64,000 nt of DNA from Rudaea cellulosilytica DSM 22992 (GCF_000378125.1 NZ_KB899241.1:186001-250000), one strand, 5' to 3'; shown: positions 17,282 to 26,139, numbered from the stretch's first letter. Translations and numbers: made by a program. Notes: generated by a model from the sequence alone, not told the origin.

Positions 17282-17602
17282 TCAGTCGAAGCGATCGTCG
17301 CGCGTGTAGACCTGTGCGTCTTCCACTTTCACCGGAAATTTCGCGATCGGCTCGTAGGCCGGCGGGCACATCGCCGCACCCGTACGCAGGTCGAAGCGCG
17401 CGCCATGGCGCGGGCATTCGACTTCGAAGCCGTGCACCTCGCCGCCGGCGAGTTCGCCGCCGTCGTGCGTGCAGATGTCCTCGACCGCGTACAGCTCGCC
17501 GTCGACGTTGAACACCGCGATCGCGGTGTCGCCATCCCAGGCGACCTTGAATTCGCCGGGCAGCAGTTCGGAGCGGGCGCAGACGCGAATCCAGGCGCTC
17601 AC
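17282..17602 (-). CDS. Rieske [2Fe-2S] ferredoxin (NirD/HcaC-like)
   Basis: A 106-residue soluble Rieske-type ferredoxin. The cluster ligands are Cys44/His46 (DICTHDGGEL) and Cys63/His66 (ECPRHGARFD), the CxH...CxxH pattern of 'non-heme iron oxygenase ferredoxin' proteins. There is no membrane anchor or oxygenase partner nearby. It follows the GNAT gene by 10 bp and ends the sufU operon. In Xanthomonadales a ferredoxin of this kind is commonly the last gene of the SUF operon, so a role as electron carrier or cluster recipient is likely (inference). Confidence 0.92.
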   Translation of the reverse strand: MSAWIRVCARSELLPGEFKVAWDGDTAIAVFNVDGELYAVEDICTHDGGELAGGEVHGFEVECPRHGARFDLRTGAAMCPPAYEPIAKFPVKVEDAQVYTRDDRFD

Positions 17603-17612
17603 GGTCGCGCGC

Positions 17613-18164
17613 TCACAGCGGCTTCACCAGCAATTCGAACTTGAGGTCGTCGCGCTTGGGAATGCCGAAACGCTCGTCGCCGTACGGAAACGGTTTGTAC
17701 TTGCCGGTGCGCCGATAGCCGCGCCGCTCGTACCAGGCGATGAGTTCGTCGCGTACCGAGATCACCGTCATCTCCATGCGCGTGCAGCCGAAATCGTCCT
17801 TGGCGACGCGCTCCGCCTCGGCCATGACCAACTTGCCGAGGCCAGCGCCCTGCTGGGTCGGATCGACCGCGAACATGCCGAAGTAACAAGCGTCGCCCTG
17901 CTTCTCGATATGGCAGCAGGCGAGCACGAGCACGCCGCGCCCGGCGAGCAGGACGAGGCTGCCAGCCTTCTCGATGACTTCCTTGAGCCCCGCCGGATCG
18001 ACGCGCTGCCCGTCGAGCAGGTCGGCCTCGGTAGTCCAGCCCGCGCGGCTCGCATCGCCACGGTAGGCCGAGGTGACCAGCGTTTCGATCGCCGCGATGT
18101 CGGCGGTCGTGGCCAGGCGGAATTCGACGGCAGCCTCGTTCGGCAGGTCGTGGATGGAAGTCAT
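17613..18164 (-). CDS. GNAT family N-acetyltransferase in the sufU operon
   Basis: A 183-residue GNAT protein. Motif A is visible as FGMFAVDPTQQGAGLGKLVM (acetyl-CoA pyrophosphate loop QxGxGLG), followed by AERVAKDDFGCTRMEMTVI and YERRGYRRTGKYKPFPYGDE, a typical motif B. The ATG at 18164 overlaps the sufU stop codon (ATGA) and has GGGAGAG upstream, so translational coupling to sufU is likely. The substrate is unknown. Confidence 0.88.
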   Translation of the reverse strand: MTSIHDLPNEAAVEFRLATTADIAAIETLVTSAYRGDASRAGWTTEADLLDGQRVDPAGLKEVIEKAGSLVLLAGRGVLVLACCHIEKQGDACYFGMFAVDPTQQGAGLGKLVMAEAERVAKDDFGCTRMEMTVISVRDELIAWYERRGYRRTGKYKPFPYGDERFGIPKRDDLKFELLVKPL

Positions 18165-18610
18165 CGGTGCTCTCCCTCGGTCGTGGTTTTCGCGGTGCCG
18201 GCCAGCGCCGCACGCAATGTCGCGAACGGCAGCAGTGCGCATTTGCGGCGCGACGGATAGTTTGCCAGCGCGGCGAGCGCGTTCAAGTCGCCAAGCGTAT
18301 CGTCACGTTCCAAATCGCCGCCGATCACGCGTGCGAACCGCGCTTCCAGTTGCGCGATGCCATCTGCGTCGAGCCGCGCCGCGGCCTCGCCGAGCATCGA
18401 TGCCGTCGCCTTCGCGATCGCGCAAGCTTCGCCGCGGAACGCGATCTCGGCGACGCACCCGTCGACCACGCGCAGCTCGACGTGCAGCGTATCGCCGCAT
18501 AGCGGATTGGCGCCTTCCGCTCGATGTGTCGGCGCGGCCAGTGCGCCGAAATGATGCGGCGCACGGCTGTGCTCGAGGACAATGCGTTGATACAACTCGC
18601 TGGCGGACAT
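18161..18610 (-). CDS. sufU: SufU-type iron-sulfur cluster assembly scaffold/sulfur acceptor
   Basis: A 149-residue IscU/SufU-fold protein. It opens with ELYQRIVLEHSRAPHHFG and has the three conserved cysteines at Cys38 (NPLCGDT), Cys63 (GEACAIAKA) and in YPSRRKCALLPF. The long segment before the last Cys (DLERDDTLGDLNALAALA) fits the SufU insertion rather than IscU, and no HscA-binding LPPVK motif is seen. SufU activates SufS by zinc-dependent transfer of persulfide. The ATG at 18610 is chosen because upstream in-frame sequence is not SufU-like. It lies 5.3 kb away from sufS on the same strand, with opposite-strand genes in between. Confidence 0.9.
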   Translation of the reverse strand: MSASELYQRIVLEHSRAPHHFGALAAPTHRAEGANPLCGDTLHVELRVVDGCVAEIAFRGEACAIAKATASMLGEAAARLDADGIAQLEARFARVIGGDLERDDTLGDLNALAALANYPSRRKCALLPFATLRAALAGTAKTTTEGEHR

Positions 18611-18717
18611 CCGGGCATTGTAACGTTGCCGCGCTCGCTCGATGCCCGCAGCGCGCCAGGATTTCGCCATCGACGGCGGCGATGCTCTGCTAAGGATCCC
18701 GTGCGAGACTCGACCTT

Positions 18718-19728
18718 GTGACATCGTTGTTCCGTTCTATTTCGTTCCTCGCCACCGGCTGCCTCGCGCTGCTCGCGACCGCCTCCGCGTTTGCATCCGA
18801 AGCCCCTACCGGCAGCAGCGCGGCGTTGCAATCGCGCCTCGCTGCGCTGGCGCAGCGCGCTCGGCCGGGCACGCTCGGCGTCGCTGTACTCGACCTGCGC
18901 AGCGGCACGTCCTGGCGCATCAATGCCGGACGTGGCTATCCGATGATGAGTGTATTCAAGGCGCCGCTCGGCGCGGCCGTGCTCGAACGCGTCGATCGCG
19001 GCAAGCTCTCGCTGGACCGCGAGATCACGCTGACGTCGGTCGATCTGCGTCCAGGCCCAGGTCCGATCGGCGGCGAAATCCAGGCTGGCCATACCGAATT
19101 CAGCGTGCGCCGGCTGCTCGATGCCGCGGTCAGCGAAAGCGACAACACCGCGGCCGATGCGTTGGTCAAACTCGTTGGCGGCCCGACCGCAGTGACCACG
19201 TTCCTGCGCGCGCACGGCATCGAAGGCATTCGCGTGGATCGGGATGAGCGCACGCTTGCGCACGATATCGACGGCTTGGCCGCCAAGGTCGACGCGCCGC
19301 CTGCCGATGAGTCCGCCGCGGCGAAACTCGCGCGCAAGCGGCGCGGTTACGCCGCCTTTCTCACCGACCCGCGCGACACGAGCACGCCCGAAGCTGCCGT
19401 GGCGTTTCTGTGCAAACTCTGGCGCGGCGAGTTGGTGTCACGCACTTCGACCACGCTGATGCTCGAAATGATGACGCACTCGCCGACCGTGCCGAACCGG
19501 CTCAAAGGCGGCGTGCCGGCAGGCGCACATCTCGCGCACAAGAGCGGCACGTCGATTACGTTCGAAGCTGTCACGGCGGCGCACAACGACATCGGCATCT
19601 TGAGCTGGGCGGACGGACGCACCGTTATCGTCGCCGCGTTTCTTACGGCGTCGCCGGCGTCGGAACAGGAACGCGATGCGATTTTTGCGACATTGACGCG
19701 GGACGTGGCTGGCGCGCTGCATCCGTGA
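18718..19728 (+). CDS. Class A beta-lactamase with enlarged omega loop
   Basis: A 336-residue exported serine beta-lactamase (signal FLATGCLALLATASAFA). Catalytic motifs: Ser78-x-x-Lys81 (MMSVFK), Ser141-Asp-Asn143 (SESDN), Arg175-Asp-Glu177 as the equivalent of R164-x-E166, and Lys275-Ser-Gly277 (HKSGTS). The omega-loop end motif DPRDTSTPEAA lies 42 residues after Glu177, whereas about 12 are usual, so some 30 extra residues rich in Ala, Lys and Arg enlarge the loop; Asn170 is replaced by Ala. Start: GTG at 18718 with no strong ribosome-binding site. It is divergent from sufU. It could hydrolyse beta-lactams or be a relative with altered specificity. Confidence 0.88.
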   Translation: MTSLFRSISFLATGCLALLATASAFASEAPTGSSAALQSRLAALAQRARPGTLGVAVLDLRSGTSWRINAGRGYPMMSVFKAPLGAAVLERVDRGKLSLDREITLTSVDLRPGPGPIGGEIQAGHTEFSVRRLLDAAVSESDNTAADALVKLVGGPTAVTTFLRAHGIEGIRVDRDERTLAHDIDGLAAKVDAPPADESAAAKLARKRRGYAAFLTDPRDTSTPEAAVAFLCKLWRGELVSRTSTTLMLEMMTHSPTVPNRLKGGVPAGAHLAHKSGTSITFEAVTAAHNDIGILSWADGRTVIVAAFLTASPASEQERDAIFATLTRDVAGALHP

Positions 19729-19803
19729 CGATTTCTTGCCGTGCCATCGCCGCACGGGGAGATTAAACTCGGGTCGACGACACGACACCGGGAGCTACTA
19801 CCG

Positions 19804-20802
19804 ATGAATCCACAACGGCGCGCCGTGCTCGGCGGCATGGCATTGGCGGCGCTCGCGCCTGCACGCGCGGACACACCCGGCGAACCCGCACCGCAGCAAG
19901 CCGTCGACGCACCCGATGCGCCGCCGTGGCCGCCCGCCGAGCGCATCGCCTTGTGGCCCGGCGAACCGCCCGGTATGCCGGCCAAACCGCCCATTCCGGC
20001 GCTGACCATGAACGGCGCGCGCGGCGAACGTCAGCTCTGGGTCACCGGCATCGTGCATCCCGAGATCAACGTGTTCCGCGCACCGCGTCCGGACGGTTCG
20101 GCCCTGCTCGTGATTCCCGGCGGCAGCTACAGTTTCGTCTCGGTGCAGAACGAAGGCATCGACATCGCGCGGCGCTACACCCCGTTCGGCACCAGTGTGT
20201 TCGTGCTGACCTACCGCCTGCCTGGCGAAGGTTGGAAAAACCGCAGCCGCGTGCCGCTCGCCGATGCGCAACGCGCAATGCGCCTGCTGCGCGCGCGCAC
20301 GGCGGCGCTGCGCATCGATGCGCAACGCATCGGCGTCCTCGGTTTTTCCGCTGGCGGCCATCTCGCCGCCGATCTGGCGACTGCGTTCGACGAAGCCTGT
20401 TATGCACCGATCGATGCGACAGACAAACTCTCGGCGCGGCCGCATTTTGTCGGCCTCGCCTATCCGGTTGCCAGCTTGATGCCGAACGTGGTGCATACCG
20501 GTTCGCGCGACAACTTGCTCGGCATCGGCGCCAGCGCTGCGCAGGTCGCCAAGCATTCGCCCGCCGAGCAGGTACGCGCGGACACGCCGCCGGCGTTCGT
20601 CTTCCACGCGATGGATGACGATGCCGTACCGGTCGGTGCGAGCCTCGACTGGATCGCCGCATGCCGCCGCGCACGCGTGCCGGTCGAGGCGCATTTGTTC
20701 GAGAAAGGCGGACACGGCTTCGGCCTGCATGCGCCGATCGATTCACCGACCGCGCATTGGCCGGAATTGTTCGCCGCATGGATGCGCCAGCGACAGAGTT
20801 GA
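19804..20802 (+). CDS. Exported alpha/beta hydrolase (acetyl esterase/xylan esterase-like)
   Basis: A 332-residue BD-FAE/acetyl-xylan-esterase-like hydrolase. It begins with a twin-arginine-like leader (QRRAVLGGMALAALAPARA). The LWPGEPPGMP opening and VIPGGSYSFVSVQNEG are typical of the family. The nucleophile elbow is GFSAGGH, the acid lies in HAMDDDAVPV and the catalytic His in KGGHGFGLH. GGGAG precedes the ATG at 19804. It precedes the GMC dehydrogenase gene by 86 bp, so it may de-esterify plant glycans or glycosides for the oxidising enzymes downstream (inference). Confidence 0.85.
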   Translation: MNPQRRAVLGGMALAALAPARADTPGEPAPQQAVDAPDAPPWPPAERIALWPGEPPGMPAKPPIPALTMNGARGERQLWVTGIVHPEINVFRAPRPDGSALLVIPGGSYSFVSVQNEGIDIARRYTPFGTSVFVLTYRLPGEGWKNRSRVPLADAQRAMRLLRARTAALRIDAQRIGVLGFSAGGHLAADLATAFDEACYAPIDATDKLSARPHFVGLAYPVASLMPNVVHTGSRDNLLGIGASAAQVAKHSPAEQVRADTPPAFVFHAMDDDAVPVGASLDWIAACRRARVPVEAHLFEKGGHGFGLHAPIDSPTAHWPELFAAWMRQRQS

Positions 20803-20888
20803 CGTCTCCAATAATTTCCAATTTCGATAGCCGAAATTTTGCGAGCTCCACTCTGGCGCGATCGAGGTTTCATGCGCACAATCGGGCC

Positions 20889-22583
20889 ATGGAGACACAC
20901 TACGACGCAATCGTGATCGGCAGCGGCATCAGCGGCGGCTGGGCAGCGAAAGAACTCTGTGACAGGGGCCTGAAGACGCTCGTGCTCGAGCGCGGGCGCG
21001 ACGTGCAGCACATCAAGGACTACCCGACGATGTCGCTGCGGCGCTGGGACATGGACCTGCGCGGCGAGAATCCGCGCTCAACGAGCGAGGCGAATCCGCT
21101 GATCTCGCGCGCCGCCGGCTACGATGCGACGACCAAGCACTTCTTCATCAAGGATGAAGATCATCCGTACGTACAGGAGAAGCCGTTCCTGTGGGTGCGC
21201 GGCTATCAGGTCGGCGGCAAGTCGCTGATCTGGGGTCGCGCCTGCGCGCGCTGGTCGCCGATGGATTTCGACGCGCCCAAGCGCCTCGGCTATGGCATTC
21301 CGTGGCCGATCGGCTACGACGACGTCGCGCCATGGTACGGCCACGTCGAGAAATTCATCGGCGTCTGCGGCAGCAAGGAAGGCATTGCGACGATGCCCGA
21401 CGGCGAGTACCTGCCCGCCTACGAACTCAACACGGTCGAACAGCATCTGCAGAAAGTGCTCAAGGAAAAGTTCGGCCGGCACTACATTTCAGGCCGCTGG
21501 GCACACATCACCGACGCGCAGGAAATCCATCGCCAGCAAGGGCGCGCCACCTGCCAAAACCGCAACCTGTGCATGCGCGGTTGCCCATTCGGCGGCTACT
21601 TCTCATCGAACGCGAGCACGCTGCCGTGGGCGCAGAAGACCGGCAACCTCACCGTGCGCCCGTTCTCGGTCGCGCACTCGATCATCTACGACGACGCGAC
21701 GCAGCAGGCCAGCGGCGTCAAGGTGATCGATGCGAACACGCACGAGGAACTCGTGTTCAAGGCCAAAGTCGTCTTCGTCAACGCCTCGGCGCTGAATTCG
21801 ACGCTGGTCCTGCTCAACTCCACCTCGAAGCGCTTCCCAAACGGCCTCGGCAACGACCACGGCGTGCTCGGCAAATACGTCGGTTTCCACAACTACCGCG
21901 CCGGCATGAGCGCGGAGATCGAGGGCTTCGAGGACTCGTACTATGAGGTCTACAAGCCGGCCGAGAACATCATCCCGAACTTCCGCAATGTGCAGAAGCA
22001 GGATGCCGACTTCCTCGGCGGCTACGTCATTTTCAGCGGCGCGAGCCGGCGCCTGATCGACGACAACGATGCGCACGGCGAGACGATCGGCGCGAAGTAC
22101 AAACAAGCGATCAGCAAGCCGGGCAAGTGGACCGCGTACATGTACATGCAGGGCGAGACGCTGCCGAACGCTTCAAATCACGTGCGCCTGTCGCCCGACA
22201 AGAAGGACCCATGGGGCATCCCGCAACTCGTCATCTCGGTCGGCTACGACGACAACGCCGAGCGCATGGTGCGCGATTTCTTAAGCGAAGGCCGCAAGAT
22301 GCTCGAAGCCGCAGGGTTCACCAACGTCAGCGCGAACGACAATCACTGGCCGCCCGGCCTCGACATTCACGAGATGGGTGGTGCGCGCATGGGCGCCGAT
22401 CCGAAGACGTCGATGCTCAACGCGCACAACCAGGTGCACCTGTGCAAAAACGTCTTCGTCACCGACGGCGCGTGCATGACCAGCACGGGCAGCCAGAGCC
22501 CGTCGATCCTGTACATGGCGCTGACCGCGCGCGCAGCGAATTACGCGGCCGATCAGCTCAAAAAGCACGGGAGGATTGTCTGA
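20889..22583 (+). CDS. GMC-type FAD-dependent dehydrogenase, catalytic subunit (glucoside 3-dehydrogenase-like)
   Basis: A 564-residue GMC oxidoreductase. It has the FAD-binding start DAIVIGSGISGGWAAKEL and LVLERGRD, the RGYQVGGKSLIWGR loop, a Cys-rich stretch (CQNRNLCMRGCPFGG) that may bind an Fe-S cluster as in glucoside 3-dehydrogenases, and the C-terminal HEMGGARMG with the active-site His and STGSQSPS. No signal peptide is present. The next gene encodes a Tat-signal small subunit, so the complex is probably exported by hitch-hiking. Together with the DUF1080 hydrolase it suggests C3-oxidation of glycosides in the periplasm. The start is set at the family N-terminus (METHYDAIVIG). Confidence 0.9.
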   Translation: METHYDAIVIGSGISGGWAAKELCDRGLKTLVLERGRDVQHIKDYPTMSLRRWDMDLRGENPRSTSEANPLISRAAGYDATTKHFFIKDEDHPYVQEKPFLWVRGYQVGGKSLIWGRACARWSPMDFDAPKRLGYGIPWPIGYDDVAPWYGHVEKFIGVCGSKEGIATMPDGEYLPAYELNTVEQHLQKVLKEKFGRHYISGRWAHITDAQEIHRQQGRATCQNRNLCMRGCPFGGYFSSNASTLPWAQKTGNLTVRPFSVAHSIIYDDATQQASGVKVIDANTHEELVFKAKVVFVNASALNSTLVLLNSTSKRFPNGLGNDHGVLGKYVGFHNYRAGMSAEIEGFEDSYYEVYKPAENIIPNFRNVQKQDADFLGGYVIFSGASRRLIDDNDAHGETIGAKYKQAISKPGKWTAYMYMQGETLPNASNHVRLSPDKKDPWGIPQLVISVGYDDNAERMVRDFLSEGRKMLEAAGFTNVSANDNHWPPGLDIHEMGGARMGADPKTSMLNAHNQVHLCKNVFVTDGACMTSTGSQSPSILYMALTARAANYAADQLKKHGRIV

Positions 22584-23149
22584 TGGATCGGCGAGAGTTG
22601 TTGCGCGCCATCGCCGCACTTACCGGCTGCGCCTTTGTTGGCGAACAACGCGCAGAAGCGCTCGTCTACGTCCATACCGATGGCTGGAGCACCTACCTCG
22701 ACGACAATATCGCACTGCTGGACGAAATCGCAGAAACGATCCTGCCACGCACCGACACCCCTGGCGCGAAGGACGCGCGAGTCGGCGCGTTCATCGCACG
22801 CTACTCGTCCGCTTGCTACGCGCCGGCAGATCTGACGATCCTGCGCGAGGGTATTGCCGATCTCGATGTGCATTCACGCAAAGCCTATGGCATGGGCTTC
22901 GTGAATTGCACGAGTGCACAGAAACAGAAATTGCTGACCGACATCGATGCGGAAGCCAAACGCCACGCGCGCGAAGCCGCCGATAACCGCGGGCAGTCAC
23001 CGCACTGGTTCACGCTGTGCAAGCAACTGACCCTGATGAGCTTCTTCACTTCGGAGGCGGGCGCAACGCACGTGGCACGCTATCGTCCCGTTCCCGGTGC
23101 GTACAAAGGTGTGGTGGCATACAAGGGTGAGACGTTCTGGGCCTGGTGA
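22583..23149 (+). CDS. Gluconate 2-dehydrogenase subunit 3-like small subunit with Tat signal
   Basis: A 188-residue member of the gluconate 2-dehydrogenase subunit 3 family. The leader MDRRELLRAIAALTG has the twin Arg of a Tat signal. The body contains LDEIAETILPRTDTPGAKDA and MSFFTSEAGATH, typical of the family, and ends in GAYKGVVAYKGETFWAW. Its ATG overlaps the dehydrogenase stop (TGATG), so the two are translationally coupled. In characterised glucoside 3-dehydrogenases this subunit chaperones and exports the catalytic subunit. A dedicated cytochrome c subunit gene is not present here. Confidence 0.9.
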   Translation: MDRRELLRAIAALTGCAFVGEQRAEALVYVHTDGWSTYLDDNIALLDEIAETILPRTDTPGAKDARVGAFIARYSSACYAPADLTILREGIADLDVHSRKAYGMGFVNCTSAQKQKLLTDIDAEAKRHAREAADNRGQSPHWFTLCKQLTLMSFFTSEAGATHVARYRPVPGAYKGVVAYKGETFWAW

Positions 23150-23177
23150 TACTGTGATCCTTCGGAGACGAATACGA

Positions 23178-23918
23178 ATGAAATATGCCGTTGTGTTTTT
23201 TGCCGCCACTCTCGGTTTTGCCGCACATGGTGCCGAATCGGCCAAACCTGACCCAGCCAACACGCTGTCGACAGAGCAACGGCGCGAAGGCTGGAAGCTG
23301 CTGTTCGACGGCAAGTCGACCGCGGGTTGGCACCGCTACAACGAGAAGACGATCGGCAAGTCATGGTCGGTCGACGACGGCGGCCTGCATCTCGACACGA
23401 GCAACAAGAAAGACGGCTGGCAGGCGCCCGATGGCGGCGACATCGTCTACGACGGCGTGTTCGCCAACTTCGATCTCAAGCTCGACTGGAAGATCGCCCC
23501 GGCCGGCAACAGCGGCGTGATGTTCTACGTGCAGGAAGGCCCCGAGCACAAATACCCGTGGCAGACCGGCGTCGAGTCGCAAGTGCTCGACAACGTCGCC
23601 GCCGAGGATGCCAAGTTCGACAAGCATCGCGCCGGTGATTTGTACGATCTGATCGCCGGCAAGCCCGAAGCGGTGCGCCCGGCCGGCGAGTGGAATCGCC
23701 TGGAGATCATCAGCGACCACGGCCGCTTCGTCGAGAAACTCAACGGCACGGTCGTCGTCGAAACGACGCTGTGGGACGACGCGTGGAAGCGTCTGATCGC
23801 GGGCAGCAAGTTCCGCGACATGCCCGGCTTCGGCATGTCTCGCTCCGGCAAGATCGCACTACAGGATCACGGCGCGGACGTCTGGTTCCGCAATATCATG
23901 ATCCGCGAGTTGAAGTAG
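23178..23918 (+). CDS. DUF1080 3-keto-disaccharide hydrolase
   Basis: A 246-residue secreted protein with a signal peptide (MKYAVVFFAATLGFAAHG) and a concanavalin-like DUF1080 domain: GWKLLFDGKSTAGWHRYN, WSVDDGGLHLD, YDGVFANFDLKLDWKIAPAGNSGV as the core, VESQVLDN and GKIALQDHGADVWFRNIMIREL at the end. Members of this family hydrolyse 3-keto-glycosides made by glucoside 3-dehydrogenases. It lies 28 bp after the small-subunit gene, supporting a periplasmic oxidise-then-hydrolyse route. It converges on sufS with a 3-bp gap. Confidence 0.93.
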   Translation: MKYAVVFFAATLGFAAHGAESAKPDPANTLSTEQRREGWKLLFDGKSTAGWHRYNEKTIGKSWSVDDGGLHLDTSNKKDGWQAPDGGDIVYDGVFANFDLKLDWKIAPAGNSGVMFYVQEGPEHKYPWQTGVESQVLDNVAAEDAKFDKHRAGDLYDLIAGKPEAVRPAGEWNRLEIISDHGRFVEKLNGTVVVETTLWDDAWKRLIAGSKFRDMPGFGMSRSGKIALQDHGADVWFRNIMIRELK

Positions 23919-23921
23919 TAG

Positions 23922-25172
23922 CTACGCGAGAAGCTTGCGCACCTTGGCGATCGCGGCGATAAATGCGTCGATTTCCTCGCGCGTGTTGTAGAACGCAAGC
24001 GAGGCGCGCGCTGTCGCTGGCACGCCATAGAATTGCATCAGCGGATGCGCGCAATGGTGGCCCGAACGCACGGCCACGCCTTCGTGGTCGAGCAGGGTCG
24101 CCAGATCGTGCGCGTGCACGCCGTCGATCAGGAACGAGAACACTGCAGCCTTGTCTTTCGCCTCGCCGAACAGACGCAGGCCAGGGACGGACTTGAGTGC
24201 ATCGCTCATGTAGGCGGCGAGTTCGCCCTCGATCGCACCGATCGTGTCGAGGCCGATGCGGTTCACGTAGTCGATCGCGGCGCCGAGACCGACGAATCCT
24301 GCGATGTTCGGTGTGCCGGCCTCGAACTTGTGCGGCGCGTCAGCGAACGTCGTGCCGTCGAAGCTGACCGTGCGGATCATCTCGCCTCCGCCGAAGAACG
24401 GCGGCATTTCGGCCAGCAGTTCCTTGCGTGCCCAGAGCACACCGGTGCCGGTCGGACCGTACAGCTTGTGCCCAGTCAGCGCGTAGAAGTCGCAGCCGAG
24501 CGCCTGCACGTCGATGGCCAGATGCGGCGCGGCTTGCGAGCCGTCGACGAGCAGCGGGATTCCACGTGCACGGCAGGCCTTGGCCAATTCGCGAATCGGA
24601 TTGATCGTGCCGAGCACGTTCGACACGTGCGTCACGCCGGCGAGTTTCACGCGCGGATTCAGGCGTGCGATGAATTCCTCGACGATCAACTCGCCGCTCT
24701 GCGTGATCGGCGCGGCAATCACCTTTGCCCCTGTGCGCGCGGCGACAAGCTGCCAAGGCACGATGTTGGCGTGGTGCTCCATCGTCGTGACGAGAATCTC
24801 GTCGCCCGGCTGCAGGCGCGGCAGCGCATAGCTGTAGGCGACCGTGTTCATCGCCTGGGTCGTGCCGCTGGTAAAGATCACCTCGTCGCGCGTCGGCGCG
24901 TTGATGAAGCGTGCAATCTTGTCGCGTGCGCCCTCGTAGGCCGACGTCGCCGCTTCGCCGAGCGAGTGCACCGCGCGCGCGACATTGGCGTTGGTCTCGC
25001 GATAGAAGCGGTCGACCGCGTCGATCACCTCGATTGGCTTCTGTGAGGTATTCGCGTTGTCGAAATAGACCAGCGGCTTGCCGTGCACCTGGCGCGAGAG
25101 GATCGGAAAACCGGCGCGGATGCGCGCCACGTCGAACGCGGCGATGTCGCCGCGGCTGGCTTGTGTACTCAT
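23922..25172 (-). CDS. sufS: Cysteine desulfurase SufS
   Basis: A 416-residue group II cysteine desulfurase. It mobilises sulfur from cysteine as an enzyme-bound persulfide. Visible marks are YFDNANTSQKP, FTSGTTQAMN, the MEHHANIVPWQ motif, the PLP lysine in LTGHKLYGPTGTG, and the persulfide Cys in RSGHHCAHPLM. The ATG at 25172 is preceded by GGAG and removes a non-conserved extension. It follows the 7-TM gene by 85 bp on the same strand; sufU lies 5.3 kb downstream beyond the inserted plus-strand genes. Confidence 0.96.
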   Translation of the reverse strand: MSTQASRGDIAAFDVARIRAGFPILSRQVHGKPLVYFDNANTSQKPIEVIDAVDRFYRETNANVARAVHSLGEAATSAYEGARDKIARFINAPTRDEVIFTSGTTQAMNTVAYSYALPRLQPGDEILVTTMEHHANIVPWQLVAARTGAKVIAAPITQSGELIVEEFIARLNPRVKLAGVTHVSNVLGTINPIRELAKACRARGIPLLVDGSQAAPHLAIDVQALGCDFYALTGHKLYGPTGTGVLWARKELLAEMPPFFGGGEMIRTVSFDGTTFADAPHKFEAGTPNIAGFVGLGAAIDYVNRIGLDTIGAIEGELAAYMSDALKSVPGLRLFGEAKDKAAVFSFLIDGVHAHDLATLLDHEGVAVRSGHHCAHPLMQFYGVPATARASLAFYNTREEIDAFIAAIAKVRKLLA

Positions 25173-25257
25173 CGCGATGCTCCGACCGCCAGCCTTGCCA
25201 GCGGCACTCTCGTCGGTACCGACAAGCCTTGTGCGCGGTGGCAATCCGCCGCTTGCT

Positions 25258-26031
25258 TCAGCCGCCAAGTCCTTGCATGAACGCGGCGAACGCGAGCCAC
25301 CCCTGGGTCGGAGCGACCAGCACCGCAGCGGTGTTGGAAACGATCATCACCAAGGCGCCGTAGAGATAGGCGGGATACCAGCGACGTTGCGTTCTCCAGT
25401 CGTAGATCATCGCAATAGCGAAGAAAATCAACGCAACGAATGTCGGCGGAAGTGCGACGAATGGCGGCGGCGGCCCGCCTTCCAACGCGCCTGGCGGAGC
25501 GAAAAGCGTGATGAATACGCGCGCGATCGCGGGAACCATCAGCGCGGCCATCAGCGAATACATGAGCCGCTTGTGGATCTCGGGTCGGCGCAGGTTGGCC
25601 AGCGCCGCCACGAACATCACGACCATTGAAAACGCGCCGATGAACGTGATCGCCGAAAAACGGCGAGCCGCATCGCCAAATCCATGCGCGTCGTTGATAC
25701 GCAAATCGGTAATCTTGAAGACGACGATCGAACAGATCATCAGCGTGAACAGGGAAATCCCCGCGAGTCCCCAGCTGCGATGCGTCGCAATCCGGCCCGA
25801 GGCTACCCAGCCGGTTTGGGCCAGATAGAAAAGTGTCCAGGTGAACATGAAGGCGCCGTGGACATGCATGATCGGCGGCCCGTGAAAATTCGCCGTTCCG
25901 AGCCGCGCCCAGTAAGTCGGAATGAAGCCGCCGAAAGCGACCAGAACGAATACGACGGCCATCCAGAAGAAAAAGCGCCGTGACTGTACCGACGCATCGA
26001 TGTTGCGTGCGATTACCGTTTCCAAAGCCAT
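25258..26031 (-). CDS. Seven-helix membrane protein of unknown function inside the suf operon
   Basis: A 257-residue protein with about seven transmembrane helices (for example RFFFWMAVVFVLVAFGG, MHVHGAFMFTWTLFYLAQ, FSAITFIGAFSMVVMFVAAL, LPPTFVALIFFAIAMIYDW). Histidines occur at helix ends (GPPIMHVHG, ATHRSWG, EIHKRLM), which could bind heme or metal, but I do not recognise a family. The ATG at 26031 is very close to a GGGGG run; a start at 26109 is also open. It sits between sufD and sufS on the same strand, with gaps of 108 and 85 bp. It is probably transcribed with the suf genes or inserted among them. Confidence 0.7.
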   Translation of the reverse strand: MALETVIARNIDASVQSRRFFFWMAVVFVLVAFGGFIPTYWARLGTANFHGPPIMHVHGAFMFTWTLFYLAQTGWVASGRIATHRSWGLAGISLFTLMICSIVVFKITDLRINDAHGFGDAARRFSAITFIGAFSMVVMFVAALANLRRPEIHKRLMYSLMAALMVPAIARVFITLFAPPGALEGGPPPPFVALPPTFVALIFFAIAMIYDWRTQRRWYPAYLYGALVMIVSNTAAVLVAPTQGWLAFAAFMQGLGG

Positions 26032-26139
26032 CCCCCTTTGGTTCGTTGCAGCATCGGTTATACGCAACGGTGATGGAACACGCAACTCCACGACATGCGA
26101 TGTGACCATCGAATTGCAGATTCGTTTGCGGTTGCGCGC

